Positions 7,955 to 17,750 of a DNA stretch of 43,510 nucleotides are shown one piece after another (positions within the stretch are counted from its first letter, which is position 1; every line of letters begins with the position of its first letter). The notes beneath the pieces are model-generated. The model did not search any database. It had not been told where the DNA came from and was given only the letters and a program-made list of their open reading frames with translations. The stretch comes from an uncultured Lentisphaeria bacterium (lineage in GTDB: Bacteria > Verrucomicrobiota > Lentisphaeria > Victivallales > UBA1829). The position numbers and the translations under genes were made by a program. The DNA lies in NCBI GenBank assembly GCA_949287225.1, contig CASEFP010000164.1, positions 1 to 43,510 on the forward strand. The letters are read 5' to 3'.

Positions 7955-10285
7955 TCAGCGGCAGATCAGGTAACAGGGCTGCCAGATGCCTCCCTGTCCG
8001 CCGGAGTCATGAACCCGCACGACGAGCGTCTGTGCCGGTTTGCTCCAGTCGATCGCGGAAGTGATCGGAATCCGGAACGGGGTTTTCCAGTCCTCGGAAC
8101 CTTTCCGGAAAATCCGCTCTCCGGCTTTTTTTCCGTTGAGATAGATCCAGGCGGACTCGTCCACCGCGCCAAAATAGATCTCGATCTCACGGCACTTCCA
8201 TTCGGCTGGAATTTTCAATTCCAGCCCGTAGTAGCCGTAGCCGTCGTAATTTTCCAGGAACTTCTGCAGTTTCGGGTGCATGGAGGAGTTTTTCTGCCGC
8301 TCCCAGCCGGCGTTGGTCAGAATCGGCTCCCACTGCGCCTGAATCCGCCCGGCGGAAAAAGTTTCCCATTTTTCCTTGGCGCCGACGTTGTCCGGATCGG
8401 GGCGGAAAAACCATTTCAGCGGCAGGCTTCTGTATCCGGAAAATTCCCGGAAGAGACTGGCCTTTGCCACGCCGGCGACATCGCCGTAGCGGCCTTCCAG
8501 CGTCGCCATCCGGTTCCAGTCGAACATCAGATCCCTGTGATGGCGGCAGCGGAAATCCAGCAGCCGAGCCGCGAATTTCTGTTTTTCCTCCTGTTTTGCC
8601 GTGCACGCCTGGAAAAAGAGCCGGAAGTACCGGTTGGCCAGCTGGAGCATCTCGATGCGTTTCCGGTCCTGCGAAGAGAGTTCTTTTGCCGCCGCCCGGG
8701 CGAGGATCGCATCTGTCGCGTCGAAGTCGGAAAGACGGTAGTAACGGTTCAGATTCCACATGAGACCGCGCTGGTAGTTGCCGTAGAGTCCGAGCTTTGC
8801 GATTTCCTTCCGGTTCGGATAGATCCGTTTCTCCCAGATATTGCACCGCCAGTAGCGGTAGTATTCCCCGACTTCCAGGGCGGCATTGCCGAATCCGGCG
8901 TAATATTCGCTTTCATGCTGTTCGAAGGTGTCTTCCGGATGAATATGGGCGCGGGCGAGAATGTAGTCCGCGATTCCGACGGCGGGCCAGAAGTTGTTGG
9001 AGGAGTCGTAATCGCTTCCGATGATATTGTATTTCACGCCCAGCTGGAAGGCCTTGAAAAGTTGTTTTTCTCCGCCGATCGGCAGGCCGATGCTGATGGC
9101 GTGATGGTCGTTGGGGCGCAGGAAAAGTTTCCGTGCCCCCGCCTCCGCCCATGCCTTGTAGTTCTTCTCCGTCTGCTCCAGCTCGAACATGCTGGGAACG
9201 AAACCGAGGACCAGCTGCGGATTGACCTTCTCCCTGCGCGGCGCGTTTTTGTAGACGCCGTAAGCATAGGAGGCTGCAATCACATCCCCGCGGTAACGGG
9301 AGGCCAGTTCCAGAACCCTGCTTGCGAAGTAGACGTAACGGTCGCTGAGATCGTCGTCCCATTTCGCGCCCGGGGCAGGTGGCATGTCGAGCGCCCGGCA
9401 CGCCGGACATTCGCAGTAGCCGCCCCAGTCGTTTTCGCAGATGTTGATGCATGGGGGCATTTTCCGTTTCCGCCATTCCTCCACGATCAGTTTATGCAGT
9501 CCGGGATTGCTGACGCACATCTTGACCGTATCGGGCATTCCCGCATTTTTCGGGCCGCGCCTTCCGTTGATCAGTGAAAAATACTCCGGATGGGTTTTCC
9601 CGTATTTCTTCCACCAGTTTGTGAACGCGTGGCCGTAATTCAGGGAAAGATGCGATCCCATGCGCATCCGCCGGTGCCAGAGGCGGATTTCCCGGAGTTT
9701 CGCGTCGTATTCCTCTTTTGTCAGATGCATCTCTTCGGGCAGATTGCTGTTGTAGCCGCGATTGGCGACAATGAACTGCCCCGGAATGTCATAAGGGTAT
9801 CCGCTGTAGGGAAAGAGATCATGGCGGATTCGGCGCTGGGCAAGATTTCCAGGCTTCCAGGAGTTCGCACCTTCCTTGATGCGGAGAATTTTCATTTCCG
9901 GACAGGAGATGCCGCGATCCCCGGGCTCGATCCAGCGTACCTGGAACTGCTGCTCCAGAAAATCATACACGGCAAAGGCGGTTCCGTTTCTTCCCTCACC
10001 GTAAATGTGAGCCTCCGATGGAGTGACTTTCCAGCGCGCCTCTTCCGGCTGAAGGACCGTCCCTGCGGGCGGATTGCCGAGACGGAATACGAACAAACCG
10101 CCTTCCGCCTGTTTCCGGAGCGGAATTTCGACGCCCGTGATCAGTTTCAGATGTTTCCGGAGTTCCAGTGCGGCGCCTTTTTCGCTGTTTCCCGCGACGA
10201 TGAGTGCCTTGGCGGGATCCACCTCCAGAGCGAGGCAGGGCAGGAGGGTGCAGAGGAGAAGGGCGGGGATCAGGAATTGCTTCAT
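7955..10285 (-). CDS. secreted DUF4838-type putative glycosidase
   Basis: This 776-residue protein starts with a signal peptide (MKQFLIPALLLCTLLPCLA). Residues 25-130 form the alpha/beta domain common in GH20/GH67-like enzymes (VAGNSEKGAALELRKHLKLI and AVYDFLEQQFQVRWIEPGD). The middle has the DUF4838 core with ENDWGGYCECPACRALD, where Glu/Asp and a Cys pair are conserved, and YGHAFTNWWKKYGKTHPEYF. The last 150 residues resemble a galactose-binding jelly roll (FGAVDESAWIYLNGKKAGE). It likely binds or hydrolyses a polysaccharide outside the cytoplasm. AAGGAG stands eight bases before the start. Only 12 bases separate it from the small secreted protein upstream. The enzymatic activity of DUF4838 proteins is not firmly known to me. 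Confidence 0.7.
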   Translation of the reverse strand: MKQFLIPALLLCTLLPCLALEVDPAKALIVAGNSEKGAALELRKHLKLITGVEIPLRKQAEGGLFVFRLGNPPAGTVLQPEEARWKVTPSEAHIYGEGRNGTAFAVYDFLEQQFQVRWIEPGDRGISCPEMKILRIKEGANSWKPGNLAQRRIRHDLFPYSGYPYDIPGQFIVANRGYNSNLPEEMHLTKEEYDAKLREIRLWHRRMRMGSHLSLNYGHAFTNWWKKYGKTHPEYFSLINGRRGPKNAGMPDTVKMCVSNPGLHKLIVEEWRKRKMPPCINICENDWGGYCECPACRALDMPPAPGAKWDDDLSDRYVYFASRVLELASRYRGDVIAASYAYGVYKNAPRREKVNPQLVLGFVPSMFELEQTEKNYKAWAEAGARKLFLRPNDHHAISIGLPIGGEKQLFKAFQLGVKYNIIGSDYDSSNNFWPAVGIADYILARAHIHPEDTFEQHESEYYAGFGNAALEVGEYYRYWRCNIWEKRIYPNRKEIAKLGLYGNYQRGLMWNLNRYYRLSDFDATDAILARAAAKELSSQDRKRIEMLQLANRYFRLFFQACTAKQEEKQKFAARLLDFRCRHHRDLMFDWNRMATLEGRYGDVAGVAKASLFREFSGYRSLPLKWFFRPDPDNVGAKEKWETFSAGRIQAQWEPILTNAGWERQKNSSMHPKLQKFLENYDGYGYYGLELKIPAEWKCREIEIYFGAVDESAWIYLNGKKAGERIFRKGSEDWKTPFRIPITSAIDWSKPAQTLVVRVHDSGGQGGIWQPCYLICR

Positions 10286-10297
10286 TGGGGCAGCTCC

Positions 10298-10804
10298 TTA
10301 CTGTTCCGAGAAGGTGAGATCTTTGATTTCAATCCTGTCATCCGGCGCAAGATATCCGCCGCTCAGATAAAACATCAGCGCGGAGGTATTGGCTCTTGTC
10401 GTGAACGGAACGGAGATCTTCTGCCACTGCGTATTGGCATCCAGGGACTTGAAGATTTTTCCGTGATACAGCGCTTTGTCCCCGAATGCCTCCCGCACGG
10501 CGATCTGCACGGAACCGCTGATTTTCTCAAGGCGGATCTGGAAGGAGAGGACCATTTTCTTATTCCGGAATTCCTCGGAAGGGCGTTTGACGATCTGCAT
10601 CAGTTTCGTGAAATTCTCCTCTTTTTTCTGAGATTCCGGCTTTCCGGTCAGCACAAGGAGTCCGTTTTCCGCACTGATTTTTGCTCCGGGGGATTTCCAG
10701 AACCCTTTGAAGTTGTTTTCTCCGCCGGGGTTGACGATCAGGTTTTCCGCGCAGAAACAGACTGACACAGCGAGACTGCAGAGTGCGGCAAGCATGGTTT
10801 TCAT
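10298..10804 (-). CDS. small secreted carbohydrate-binding-like protein
   Basis: This 168-residue protein has a signal peptide (MKTMLAALCSLAVSVCFCAE) and then one domain that reads like a CBM4/9 or CBM22-type jelly roll: ENLIVNPGGENNFKGFWK at the start, alternating beta strands, and IEIKDLTFSEQ at the end. CBM-type domains commonly open with the N-L-I-x-N-G/P-G pattern. It has no catalytic module, so it may be a free binding protein that helps the DUF4838 enzyme encoded 12 bases downstream. AAGGAGA is eight bases before the ATG. The family call is by pattern only. Confidence 0.55.
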   Translation of the reverse strand: MKTMLAALCSLAVSVCFCAENLIVNPGGENNFKGFWKSPGAKISAENGLLVLTGKPESQKKEENFTKLMQIVKRPSEEFRNKKMVLSFQIRLEKISGSVQIAVREAFGDKALYHGKIFKSLDANTQWQKISVPFTTRANTSALMFYLSGGYLAPDDRIEIKDLTFSEQ

Positions 10805-10879
10805 TGTATGAAATCTCCTTTTCTCGATTATTTGATGCGTGTGCTTTATGATTTCACAAGTTCATCCTTCCGGCCGGAT

Positions 10880-11671
10880 TCAGTAGACCCGTCCGGAATA
10901 GGGCTCCCACCAGACACGGTTTTCGGGCCGGCACCTGACGATATTGGTTCCGAGATCATTCACATAACTCATCGGGCTTTTGAATGTCTCCGCATGGAAA
11001 TCGGCAAACAGAATATTCCATGCTCCGTTGTGATTGCGGAGCGGGCGGTAGCGCAGGGTTCGTTCATTGATGGCGGTGTTCGGCGTCTGGAGCGGATCCG
11101 CGCCGTCCCCGATGAAAACAACCCGGGACTGCTGTTTGATCTGTCCGAGCCGCAGCGGTTCGGCAACTCCGGACTTGTTGTAGTAGAAATAGTAGTTCAT
11201 TCCGTAAGTGGATCCCTGGAGTTTGTCGCGTTCGGTATCGGCGAGTTTTGCTATGTCATAGACGGGACAGCGCAGAAGCGGAAGCGGATTTTTCCGGTCG
11301 AATGCCGCGGAAGAGGATAGATAACCGTTAATCTGCAGCAGCTCCGGCCAGTATCTGTCGTTTACGCCATCCTCTCTTTTCCCTTTCAGCGGGAGCATAT
11401 ATTCCTGATAATCCTGCGGATAGGACGCGGCAAGAATACCGAGCTGTTTCAGGTTGTTCAGGCAGGAGATGTTCTGTGCCTGTTCCCGCGCCCGGTTCAG
11501 GGCCGGAAGGAGCATGGATGCCAGAATGACGATGATCGCAATCACGACGAGGAGCTCCACCAGGGTGAAAAAAGAGGGTTTCCAAAAAGAAACAACAGAG
11601 GTGACAGGACCAACTCCCCATTCGTAAGGGCTCCTGTTTTCCAAATCAGAACGCTCGCAGGGATGCCTCAT
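10880..11671 (-). CDS. pseudopilin-like protein with H-X9-DG-type C-terminal motif (first gene of operon)
   Basis: The 263-residue protein carries a type IV pilin/type II secretion N-terminal segment, [20 protein letters not shown], followed by [13 protein letters not shown] and the N-L-K-Q-L-G block. Near the C terminus [13 protein letters not shown] matches the H-X9-D(G/F) motif of the prepilin-processing-associated family that is abundant in Planctomycetota and Lentisphaerota. The start at 11671 is preceded by AGAAGG and gives an unusually long 34-residue leader before the hydrophobic helix; the ATG at 11689 is the alternative. The usual Gly before Phe is missing (Ser-Phe-Phe-Thr). It heads an operon of sugar-active proteins. 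Membrane-anchored surface or periplasmic function is inferred; the true role is unknown. Confidence 0.82.
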   Translation of the reverse strand: MRHPCERSDLENRSPYEWGVGPVTSVVSFWKPSFFTLVELLVVIAIIVILASMLLPALNRAREQAQNISCLNNLKQLGILAASYPQDYQEYMLPLKGKREDGVNDRYWPELLQINGYLSSSAAFDRKNPLPLLRCPVYDIAKLADTERDKLQGSTYGMNYYFYYNKSGVAEPLRLGQIKQQSRVVFIGDGADPLQTPNTAINERTLRYRPLRNHNGAWNILFADFHAETFKSPMSYVNDLGTNIVRCRPENRVWWEPYSGRVY

Positions 11672-11752
11672 GTGTTTTTTCCTTCTCATTTCGGTTTCAT
11701 TTCCGTATCTTTCCCCGGTCAGAATCAAGAGAGAGCAAATTATTTTCTCTAT

Positions 11753-11780
11753 ATTATACAATATTTTATCTGTTTTTGAA
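11753..11780 (-). promoter_or_regulatory. sigma-70-like promoter of the pseudopilin/DUF4838 operon
   Basis: On the minus strand TTCAAA (11775-11780) and TATAAT (11753-11758) are separated by 16 bases, about 80 bases upstream of the start codon at 11671. The divergent AraC gene lies on the other side, so this is where its product would be expected to bind. Confidence 0.5.
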
Positions 11781-11809
11781 TAGAAAAAAGAGCAAAAAAG
11801 ATGTATAAT
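11781..11809 (+). promoter_or_regulatory. probable promoter of the AraC-type gene at 11845
   Basis: TAGAAA (11781-11786) and a perfect TATAAT (11804-11809) are 17 bases apart and the start codon follows 35 bases later. It lies back to back with the promoter of the opposite operon within about 30 bases, which would let one bound regulator affect both. Confidence 0.45.
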
Positions 11810-11844
11810 AGCGCTAAAATATCTAATAGAAACGGTTTCCTGAC

Positions 11845-12693
11845 ATGAAACTTGCAGACAGAACGATTCAAAATCTGACAATCCCCTGTATGCGGAAAGT
11901 CCGGATCGGGGAAATCGAGCAGCCGTTTGTTCTTCTGACCGCGAACCGGACCCGGCGCTCGGATTATCAGCGCAATATCCTGCGTGAGAATTATCCTTTT
12001 TTCACCTTTGAATTCATGGAGGAGGGAAGAGGGGTTGTTGAAATCGACAATCATGCCTATGAGGTCAAATCCGGAGATGTCTACATTCTCCCCGCGCTCC
12101 GGACGCATCACCTCTACACCTTTCCCGACAACCCGTGGATCAAATCCTATTTTGTGACATACGGCAAACTTGTCGAACATCTGCTTGCTGCCTACGGACT
12201 GGCCGGGAACTTCCATTTTCCCAACTGTGATCCGGAGGTCTGCCGCACGATCTTTTCCGGGATCCGGGAACACTTTCAAAGCGCTCCGCCGGACATCAAT
12301 GAAAAATGCGCCCTTCTGACCCATCGTCTGATTTCCTATCTCGCCGGACAGTGCCTGAGCGGAACCCGTCTTTCCATTCCCGTCCTCGAAATCAAATACT
12401 ATATCGACAGAAATCTTTATCAGCGCCTCCGATTGAAGGACATATCCAAGACTCTGGGATTTTCCGTCCGGCACATCATTCATCTTTTCAAAACGGAAAC
12501 CGGACAAACTCCCTATGATTATCTGCTGGAAAAAAGAATCCGTCTTGCGGAAAACCTCCTGAAAAATTCCGACATGACGGTTTCCGAAATTGCCGCGCTT
12601 CTTCATTTCACGGATCAATATCATTTTTCCCGGATCTTCAAGACTCGCACAGGAACGGCCCCGTCTGTTTACCGGAAACATTTTTCCGGGTGA
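11845..12693 (+). CDS. AraC-family transcriptional regulator
   Basis: This 282-residue protein has an N-terminal cupin-like ligand domain (residues about 20-150, including [20 protein letters not shown]) and two helix-turn-helix units at the C terminus. The first reads [20 protein letters not shown], the second has the conserved [20 protein letters not shown] followed by the family's [13 protein letters not shown] end. The size is normal for a one-component sugar-responsive activator. It is divergent from the pseudopilin/DUF4838/glycosidase operon and probably controls it. No clear ribosome-binding site precedes the ATG. The inducing sugar cannot be predicted. Confidence 0.9.
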   Translation: MKLADRTIQNLTIPCMRKVRIGEIEQPFVLLTANRTRRSDYQRNILRENYPFFTFEFMEEGRGVVEIDNHAYEVKSGDVYILPALRTHHLYTFPDNPWIKSYFVTYGKLVEHLLAAYGLAGNFHFPNCDPEVCRTIFSGIREHFQSAPPDINEKCALLTHRLISYLAGQCLSGTRLSIPVLEIKYYIDRNLYQRLRLKDISKTLGFSVRHIIHLFKTETGQTPYDYLLEKRIRLAENLLKNSDMTVSEIAALLHFTDQYHFSRIFKTRTGTAPSVYRKHFSG

Positions 12694-12944
12694 AACGGGG
12701 CAGAAAAAAACTGATAAAACAGCCATGGAGGAGTGTCATCTCTTAACGGATCTCTTCCGCAGACTCCGCGCTTTTTTGCGCATCACACTGCGGGAAATCC
12801 CTGAATCGCTGTAACTTTCTGTGATTCCATGTCGATCCTTTCAATTCACTGACAAGGATCTGTTTTGTCAGCGAATCAAGATAACGTTTCCATCCCCCCT
12901 GAGATACTTGCCGTTGCCGACAAAGAAACGGACTGCTTTTCCGT

Positions 12945-13110
12945 TTAATGTTCAACTTTCCCGGGCTGTCGAATATCAAAGGAATTCAGAAGTTTCCTGC
13001 GTGCCGGGTCAAACCGGGTTTGCGGTCGAATTCTTTCATAAAAGCCGTCCGCCGTCACTGCTGATATCGCCACCGCTGAAATTGAATTCGATTTTTTCTG
13101 CTTTTCGGAC
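12945..13110 (-). pseudogene. decayed N-terminal fragment of an IS1380-type transposase
   Basis: Reading the minus strand gives, in three shifted frames, pieces that line up with the start of IS1380-family transposases: KIEFNFSGGDISSDGGRLL (about 13095-13039), then MKEFDRKPGLTRHAGNF (13039-12989), then NSFDIRQPGKVEH (12986-12948). Known members begin with a similar F-x-G-G-x-(L/I)-(T/S)-S-D-x-G-x-L-L-L-R-E-F-D-x-x-x-G-L-T pattern and a D-P-R-x-x-x-K-V-x-H block. Two frameshifts and loss of everything after this block mean it is dead. The rest of 12694-13298 has no gene I can support; minus-strand pieces such as LNGKAVRFFVGNGKYLRG (below 12945) are unassigned. Confidence 0.55.
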
Positions 13111-13298
13111 CCTGAATGAAGCGATTCCTGAAATACATTTTGTCATTGGCAGGCATCGACGTTATACTGTTGTGCAAGATGCTGCAATATAATACGTTAG
13201 CCGGGAGCCTGTCTCTCCTTCTGGGAGCAATCATGAAATATTCAGACTGGAACGCAGTTACGAGCCGGTCCGGGATGTGCAGCCTTCTTCCTTCCTGC

Positions 13299-14078
<780 letters not shown>

Positions 14079-14117
14079 TTCGATTCCCTCGCTGTTTGTT
14101 TTATTCTGAAACATCTC

Positions 14118-15140
14118 TCACTCTCCTCTGATTAATTCGGGTTTGACGAAGATTTCGTTTGCCGCGCCGACGGCGTCGCCGTTGATGCGGCGGAGCAGCT
14201 GATCGACCGCCATCTGCCCGATCTGGGCAACCTTGATGTCAATCGAGGCCGGACGCGGATCGATGAACTGCAGGATCAGTTCGTCGGCGTTGCATCCGAT
14301 CATATCCAGTTTTTTGGCGTTGTATCCGGCGGCGAGAAGCTCGGTGTAGATTCCGAGCATCTCCTGATCCGCGCAGAAGAACGCGCCCGTGATCCCTTTT
14401 CCCTCCCGAAGGAACTTCTGCGCTAAAACGGTGTACGACTTCCGCTCGAATCCGGTCTGGTTCTCCGGCGCAAACACCTTGCACTCCATTCCGAGCTCCG
14501 CGGCGCGGCGGAGGAAGGATTTTTCCCTTGCGGGATAGGCGGTATGTGCGGGATTCAGGGAAAAAAACGCCGCTTTCCGGTGCCCGCGCTCCGCCAGATA
14601 ATCGGCGGCGATGGCGCCGACCGCCGTATTGTCATAGAAAATATGATCGAAGCGTCCGTCGTCGTCCGCGTGTTCGCGGAAGCACCAGACGCCGGGCAGT
14701 TCCGGCAAGTTCTTCTTGAATCGCGCAAGCGTTTCCGGATGGTGCGGCTTGGAAAAGAAGATCACTCCGTCGCAGCGGCGCGGCGTGACGCATTCGGGAA
14801 GCCGTCCGTTCTGATCGAGCTGCCCGAGGAAGAGCGAGAGCTGTTTGCGAAGAAGCGTCGACTGGACACTCCCGATCAGGTTCGGGAGGATCGGCATGCG
14901 CCACATGTCCGCGGGCGAATAGTCCGTCAGCGAAACCAGTGCGATCACGCCGCTTCTGATGCCGATGCGGCTGTTCGCCTTCGGGCCCGGGCGGACAATC
15001 CGCGGACGGTAGTTGCGTTTTGCCACGACACCTTCAATTTTTGCGGCGACTTCCGGGGAGAGCAGCTCCGGGCGGTTGAAATACCGCGATACCGTGCTGA
15101 TGCTGACGTTGGCGTCTCTGGCAATATCAATGATGGACAT
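14118..15140 (-). CDS. LacI-family transcriptional regulator
   Basis: This 340-residue protein has the LacI DNA-binding head at residues 1-55 (MSIIDIARDANVSISTVSRY, with the hinge near FNRPELLSPEVAAKIE), followed by a periplasmic-binding-protein-like sensor domain. Family marks include NTAVGAIAADYLAERGHRKA and GAFFCADQEMLGIYTELLAAG. Proteins of this type are usually repressors relieved by a sugar. It is the first gene of a two-gene operon with the interrupted pseudopilin gene. A second LacI-pseudopilin pair at 38788-40574 is followed by a glycosidase, whereas here the gene after the pseudopilin is absent. Confidence 0.92.
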   Translation of the reverse strand: MSIIDIARDANVSISTVSRYFNRPELLSPEVAAKIEGVVAKRNYRPRIVRPGPKANSRIGIRSGVIALVSLTDYSPADMWRMPILPNLIGSVQSTLLRKQLSLFLGQLDQNGRLPECVTPRRCDGVIFFSKPHHPETLARFKKNLPELPGVWCFREHADDDGRFDHIFYDNTAVGAIAADYLAERGHRKAAFFSLNPAHTAYPAREKSFLRRAAELGMECKVFAPENQTGFERKSYTVLAQKFLREGKGITGAFFCADQEMLGIYTELLAAGYNAKKLDMIGCNADELILQFIDPRPASIDIKVAQIGQMAVDQLLRRINGDAVGAANEIFVKPELIRGE

Positions 15141-15177
15141 GATGCGTAACTCCGTTTCTTTTTTTCTTCATACTTTA

Positions 15178-15206
15178 ATTATACATCGGAAATGAGAAAA
15201 TGTCAA
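15178..15206 (-). promoter_or_regulatory. consensus sigma-70 promoter of the LacI gene at 15140
   Basis: On the minus strand TTGACA (15201-15206) and TATAAT (15178-15183) are both perfect and separated by exactly 17 bases, 38 bases before the start codon. The remainder of 15207-15410 has no gene I can support. No clear palindromic operator is visible here, unlike at the second LacI gene. Confidence 0.75.
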
Positions 15207-15410
15207 GAGTTTTTATGAAAAATAATAAAATAATTTTCAGGAAAATCTTTGGCTTTTTCAGAACGATCCCATCTGTTTTCCCGGAATCCTCGAAAGGAGA
15301 ACCATGGGAAAACCTTGTACAAATGCAATACAGGATTTTGTCAAGGCAATCTTTCCCGGAACGCTGAAAAAAGTCCGGAAAACAGGAAGCGGAAGGGAGC
15401 GCCTTTTGGC

Positions 15411-16238
15411 TCAGCGCCATTGCGATGGGCGCTTCCCTGTATTCTTTTTGATGAAGCGGCAGAAGTAGTTGCTGTCCCGGAATCCGGAACGTTCCGCGAC
15501 CTCCGCTATGGAGAGAGTCGGATTCTGAAGCAGGCTCAGTGCGCGCTGGAGCCGCAGCATGCTCAGATAATAGGAGGGGGTGAGCTGCATCGTTTCGCGG
15601 AACATCCGCAGGAGGGTCGTCCGGTCGAGTTTCAATTCATCGGAAAGTGTCTTGACGTTCAGTGCCGGGTCGGCAAGACGGGACCGGCAGAGGGCAAGAA
15701 TCTCCCGGAGTTTCCATTTTTCTCCTGCCGAATCATCCGCGGAACCGCCGGCAGCCGCGAGAATGCAGCAGATTTCACAGAACATCCGCCTCCAGGCCGC
15801 AGGGGGCCGCACGAGCAGTTCTTCCTCAAAATTGAGGAAATTCCGGTGCGGGCAGCTTCCTGCGTGAAACGCGCCCCGGGGATACCCGAAGGAAAGCATG
15901 AATTCTTCCGCGCGCGGCCCGTCGAATGTGATCCAGCGGTATTCGCACTCTTCTGAACGGTTCCGGATCACGTAAGGTTCTCCGGGGAGGCAGTAGATCA
16001 CATGGTCCGGGAGCAGAACATGGCGCGTACCGCCCTTTTCAAATACGGGAGCGCCGCGGATTCCCCAGAAGATCTGAACAAAAGTTTTCTCGCCAGCCTT
16101 GACCTCTTCCCGGTTGCCGGGCATCCGGATGAAATGTCCCAGGGAACGCGGATAGACAGGCAGATCAATGTTCGGATATTCCTTCAGTTCCGGACGGAAA
16201 CATCCGACGCTCCAGTTTCGGTATTTCTGCCTTTTCAT
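15411..16238 (-). CDS. AraC-family transcriptional regulator
   Basis: This 275-residue protein has a cupin-like sensor half (FVQIFWGIRGAPVFEKGGTR, VIYCLPGEPYVIRN) and a C-terminal double helix-turn-helix, with NVKTLSDELKLDRTTLLRMF and LSIAEVAERSGFRDSNYFCR followed by FIKKNTGKRPSQWR. It is divergent from the GH4 gene at 16332 with 93 bases between the starts, so it is the probable activator of that gene. The ribosome-binding site is weak (GGAT). The N-terminal half resembles regulators that bind neutral sugars, but the ligand is unknown. Confidence 0.9.
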   Translation of the reverse strand: MKRQKYRNWSVGCFRPELKEYPNIDLPVYPRSLGHFIRMPGNREEVKAGEKTFVQIFWGIRGAPVFEKGGTRHVLLPDHVIYCLPGEPYVIRNRSEECEYRWITFDGPRAEEFMLSFGYPRGAFHAGSCPHRNFLNFEEELLVRPPAAWRRMFCEICCILAAAGGSADDSAGEKWKLREILALCRSRLADPALNVKTLSDELKLDRTTLLRMFRETMQLTPSYYLSMLRLQRALSLLQNPTLSIAEVAERSGFRDSNYFCRFIKKNTGKRPSQWR

Positions 16239-16331
16239 GCATCTATAATCCAGTTTTTACAGCTCATGTCCCGTATTTTTCCTTTATTTTAGTGCTATTT
16301 TAACTCCAAATCAACCATCCGGGAGGAAAAA

Positions 16332-17690
16332 ATGGCAAAAATTGCAATCATCGGGGCGGGCGGAGTCATTTTTACACAGAATTTCATCCGGGACATTCTG
16401 CTGGATGATGCGCTTCGCGGAAACCATCTGACGCTGATGGACATCGATGCAGGGCGCCTTGCAGACGCCGGAAAAATGACCGAACTCATGACCCGTCAGT
16501 TCGAGCTGGATTTTAAACCCGAACTGACGACGGATCTGCGCCGGGCCGTGCGCGGGGCGGATTATGTCATCACCGTTTTCCGTGTCGGGACGCTGGAGCA
16601 CCAGCGCCTGGAATATGAGATTCCCGCCCGTTACGGCGTCCGTCAGGTTGTTGCGGACACCCTCGGGCCCGGTGGAGTATTCCGCGGACTGCGCACGCTG
16701 AAGGCGCTGTTTGAAGTTGTGGATGCGATGGAAGAGGAGTGTCCCGGCGCATACCTTCTGAATTACGTCAATCCGATGTCCATGAATACAATCGCACTGA
16801 GCCGCCGTGCAAAAAGCGTCAAAGTGATCGGACTCTGTCACAGCGTGCAGGGAACCGCTTCGCAGATCGCCGGATGGCTGAAGATTCCGCTGGAAAAACT
16901 CCATTTTTACGCTGCCGGCGTCAATCATCAGGCCTTTATGCTCAAACTCGAAGCCGACGGTCGCGATCTCTATCCGGAGCTGCGCGGGTGCATGGAAAAT
17001 CCGGAGATTTACAACCGCGACAAGGTGCGTTTCGAGCTGATGCGCCATTTCGGTTATTTCCCGACGGAAAGCAGCGGCCACGGAAGCGAATACAATCCCT
17101 ATTTCCGGAAGCGTGCCGACCTTCTGGAGAAATTCTGTTCCGTGACCGCGACTCCCGATCCCAATGATTTCTGCTGCACGCATCTGATGTCCGCCGGAGT
17201 TTCCGGCGCGTCCCTGACTGTCTGTTCCCGGCTTCAGGAACGCAATGCGGAAAAGCTCCGGAATCTTCTCACCGGAAAGGAACACTTTGAACGGACGCCG
17301 AGCATGGAATATGCGGTAAGAATCATCGCCGCCATCGAGAAGAACCAGCCCTTCACGGCAAACCTGAACGTCATGAACCACGGCCTGATCCCGGCTCTTC
17401 CGCCGGAGTCGTGCGTCGAGGTTCCCTGCCTCGTCAGCGGAGGGGGAATTTTTCCGGGACGGGTCGAAGGCTATCCGGAACAGCTCGCGGCATTGAACCG
17501 CGGCATGATCAATGTGCAGATGCTCGGTGCACAGGGTGCGCTGCGGCACAGCCGGCGCGATATTTTCCATGCCGTCGCCTCCGACCCGCTGACAGCCGCC
17601 GTTCTCGGTCTGGATGAGATTCAGGAAATGACCGATGCGCTTTTTGCCGCACTGGCTTCGGAAATTGATCCCGCGTTTTCCAGGGCGTGA
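16332..17690 (+). CDS. GH4 family glycosidase (alpha-galactosidase-like)
   Basis: This 452-residue protein has the GH4 architecture. A Rossmann NAD-binding start (KIAIIGAGGVIFTQNFIRDI) is followed by the N-Y-V-N-P block (LLNYVNPMSMNT), the manganese ligand Cys169 in GLCHSVQ and His199 in GVNHQAF. GH4 enzymes use NAD+ and Mn2+ in an oxidation-elimination mechanism and act in the cytoplasm on alpha- or beta-linked sugars. The Cys-His-Ser form is that of MelA-type alpha-galactosidases and related alpha-glucosidases/glucuronidases, as opposed to 6-phospho-enzymes. GGGAGG stands six bases before the ATG. It is about 35 percent or so similar in appearance to the second GH4 protein in this window, so different substrates are likely. 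Confidence 0.85.
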   Translation: MAKIAIIGAGGVIFTQNFIRDILLDDALRGNHLTLMDIDAGRLADAGKMTELMTRQFELDFKPELTTDLRRAVRGADYVITVFRVGTLEHQRLEYEIPARYGVRQVVADTLGPGGVFRGLRTLKALFEVVDAMEEECPGAYLLNYVNPMSMNTIALSRRAKSVKVIGLCHSVQGTASQIAGWLKIPLEKLHFYAAGVNHQAFMLKLEADGRDLYPELRGCMENPEIYNRDKVRFELMRHFGYFPTESSGHGSEYNPYFRKRADLLEKFCSVTATPDPNDFCCTHLMSAGVSGASLTVCSRLQERNAEKLRNLLTGKEHFERTPSMEYAVRIIAAIEKNQPFTANLNVMNHGLIPALPPESCVEVPCLVSGGGIFPGRVEGYPEQLAALNRGMINVQMLGAQGALRHSRRDIFHAVASDPLTAAVLGLDEIQEMTDALFAALASEIDPAFSRA

Positions 17691-17719
17691 TGAATTGCAG
17701 GGGCAGGGGGGGGCGCTGC

Positions 17720-17750
17720 ATGCTTCCGCCCCGCCCGGCGGAGGCATTTT
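17720..17750 (+). terminator. bidirectional-type terminator between GH4 and CoA-transferase genes
   Basis: ATGCTTCCGCC (17720-17730) pairs with GGCGGAGGCAT (17737-17747) with one wobble pair, followed by TTTTCAGTTTTTC on the plus strand. It sits 30 bases after the GH4 stop and overlaps the stop codon of the convergent gene. The T-run serves the plus-strand transcript best. Confidence 0.75.

Noticed and set aside
12743..12979. Minus-strand frame of 78 codons after the transposase remnant
   Set aside because: Its start lies inside the decayed transposase, no family is recognisable, and it is not preceded by a ribosome-binding site.
13190..13198. TAATACGTT, a partial match to the LacI operator
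   Set aside because: It is not near a promoter or start codon and only part of the palindrome is present.
15304..15465. Small plus-strand frame beginning MGKPCTNAIQDF with AAGGAG before it
   Set aside because: The ribosome-binding site is good, but the frame overlaps the end of the AraC gene antisense, has no resemblance to a known protein, and could be chance. Conservation in relatives would be needed.
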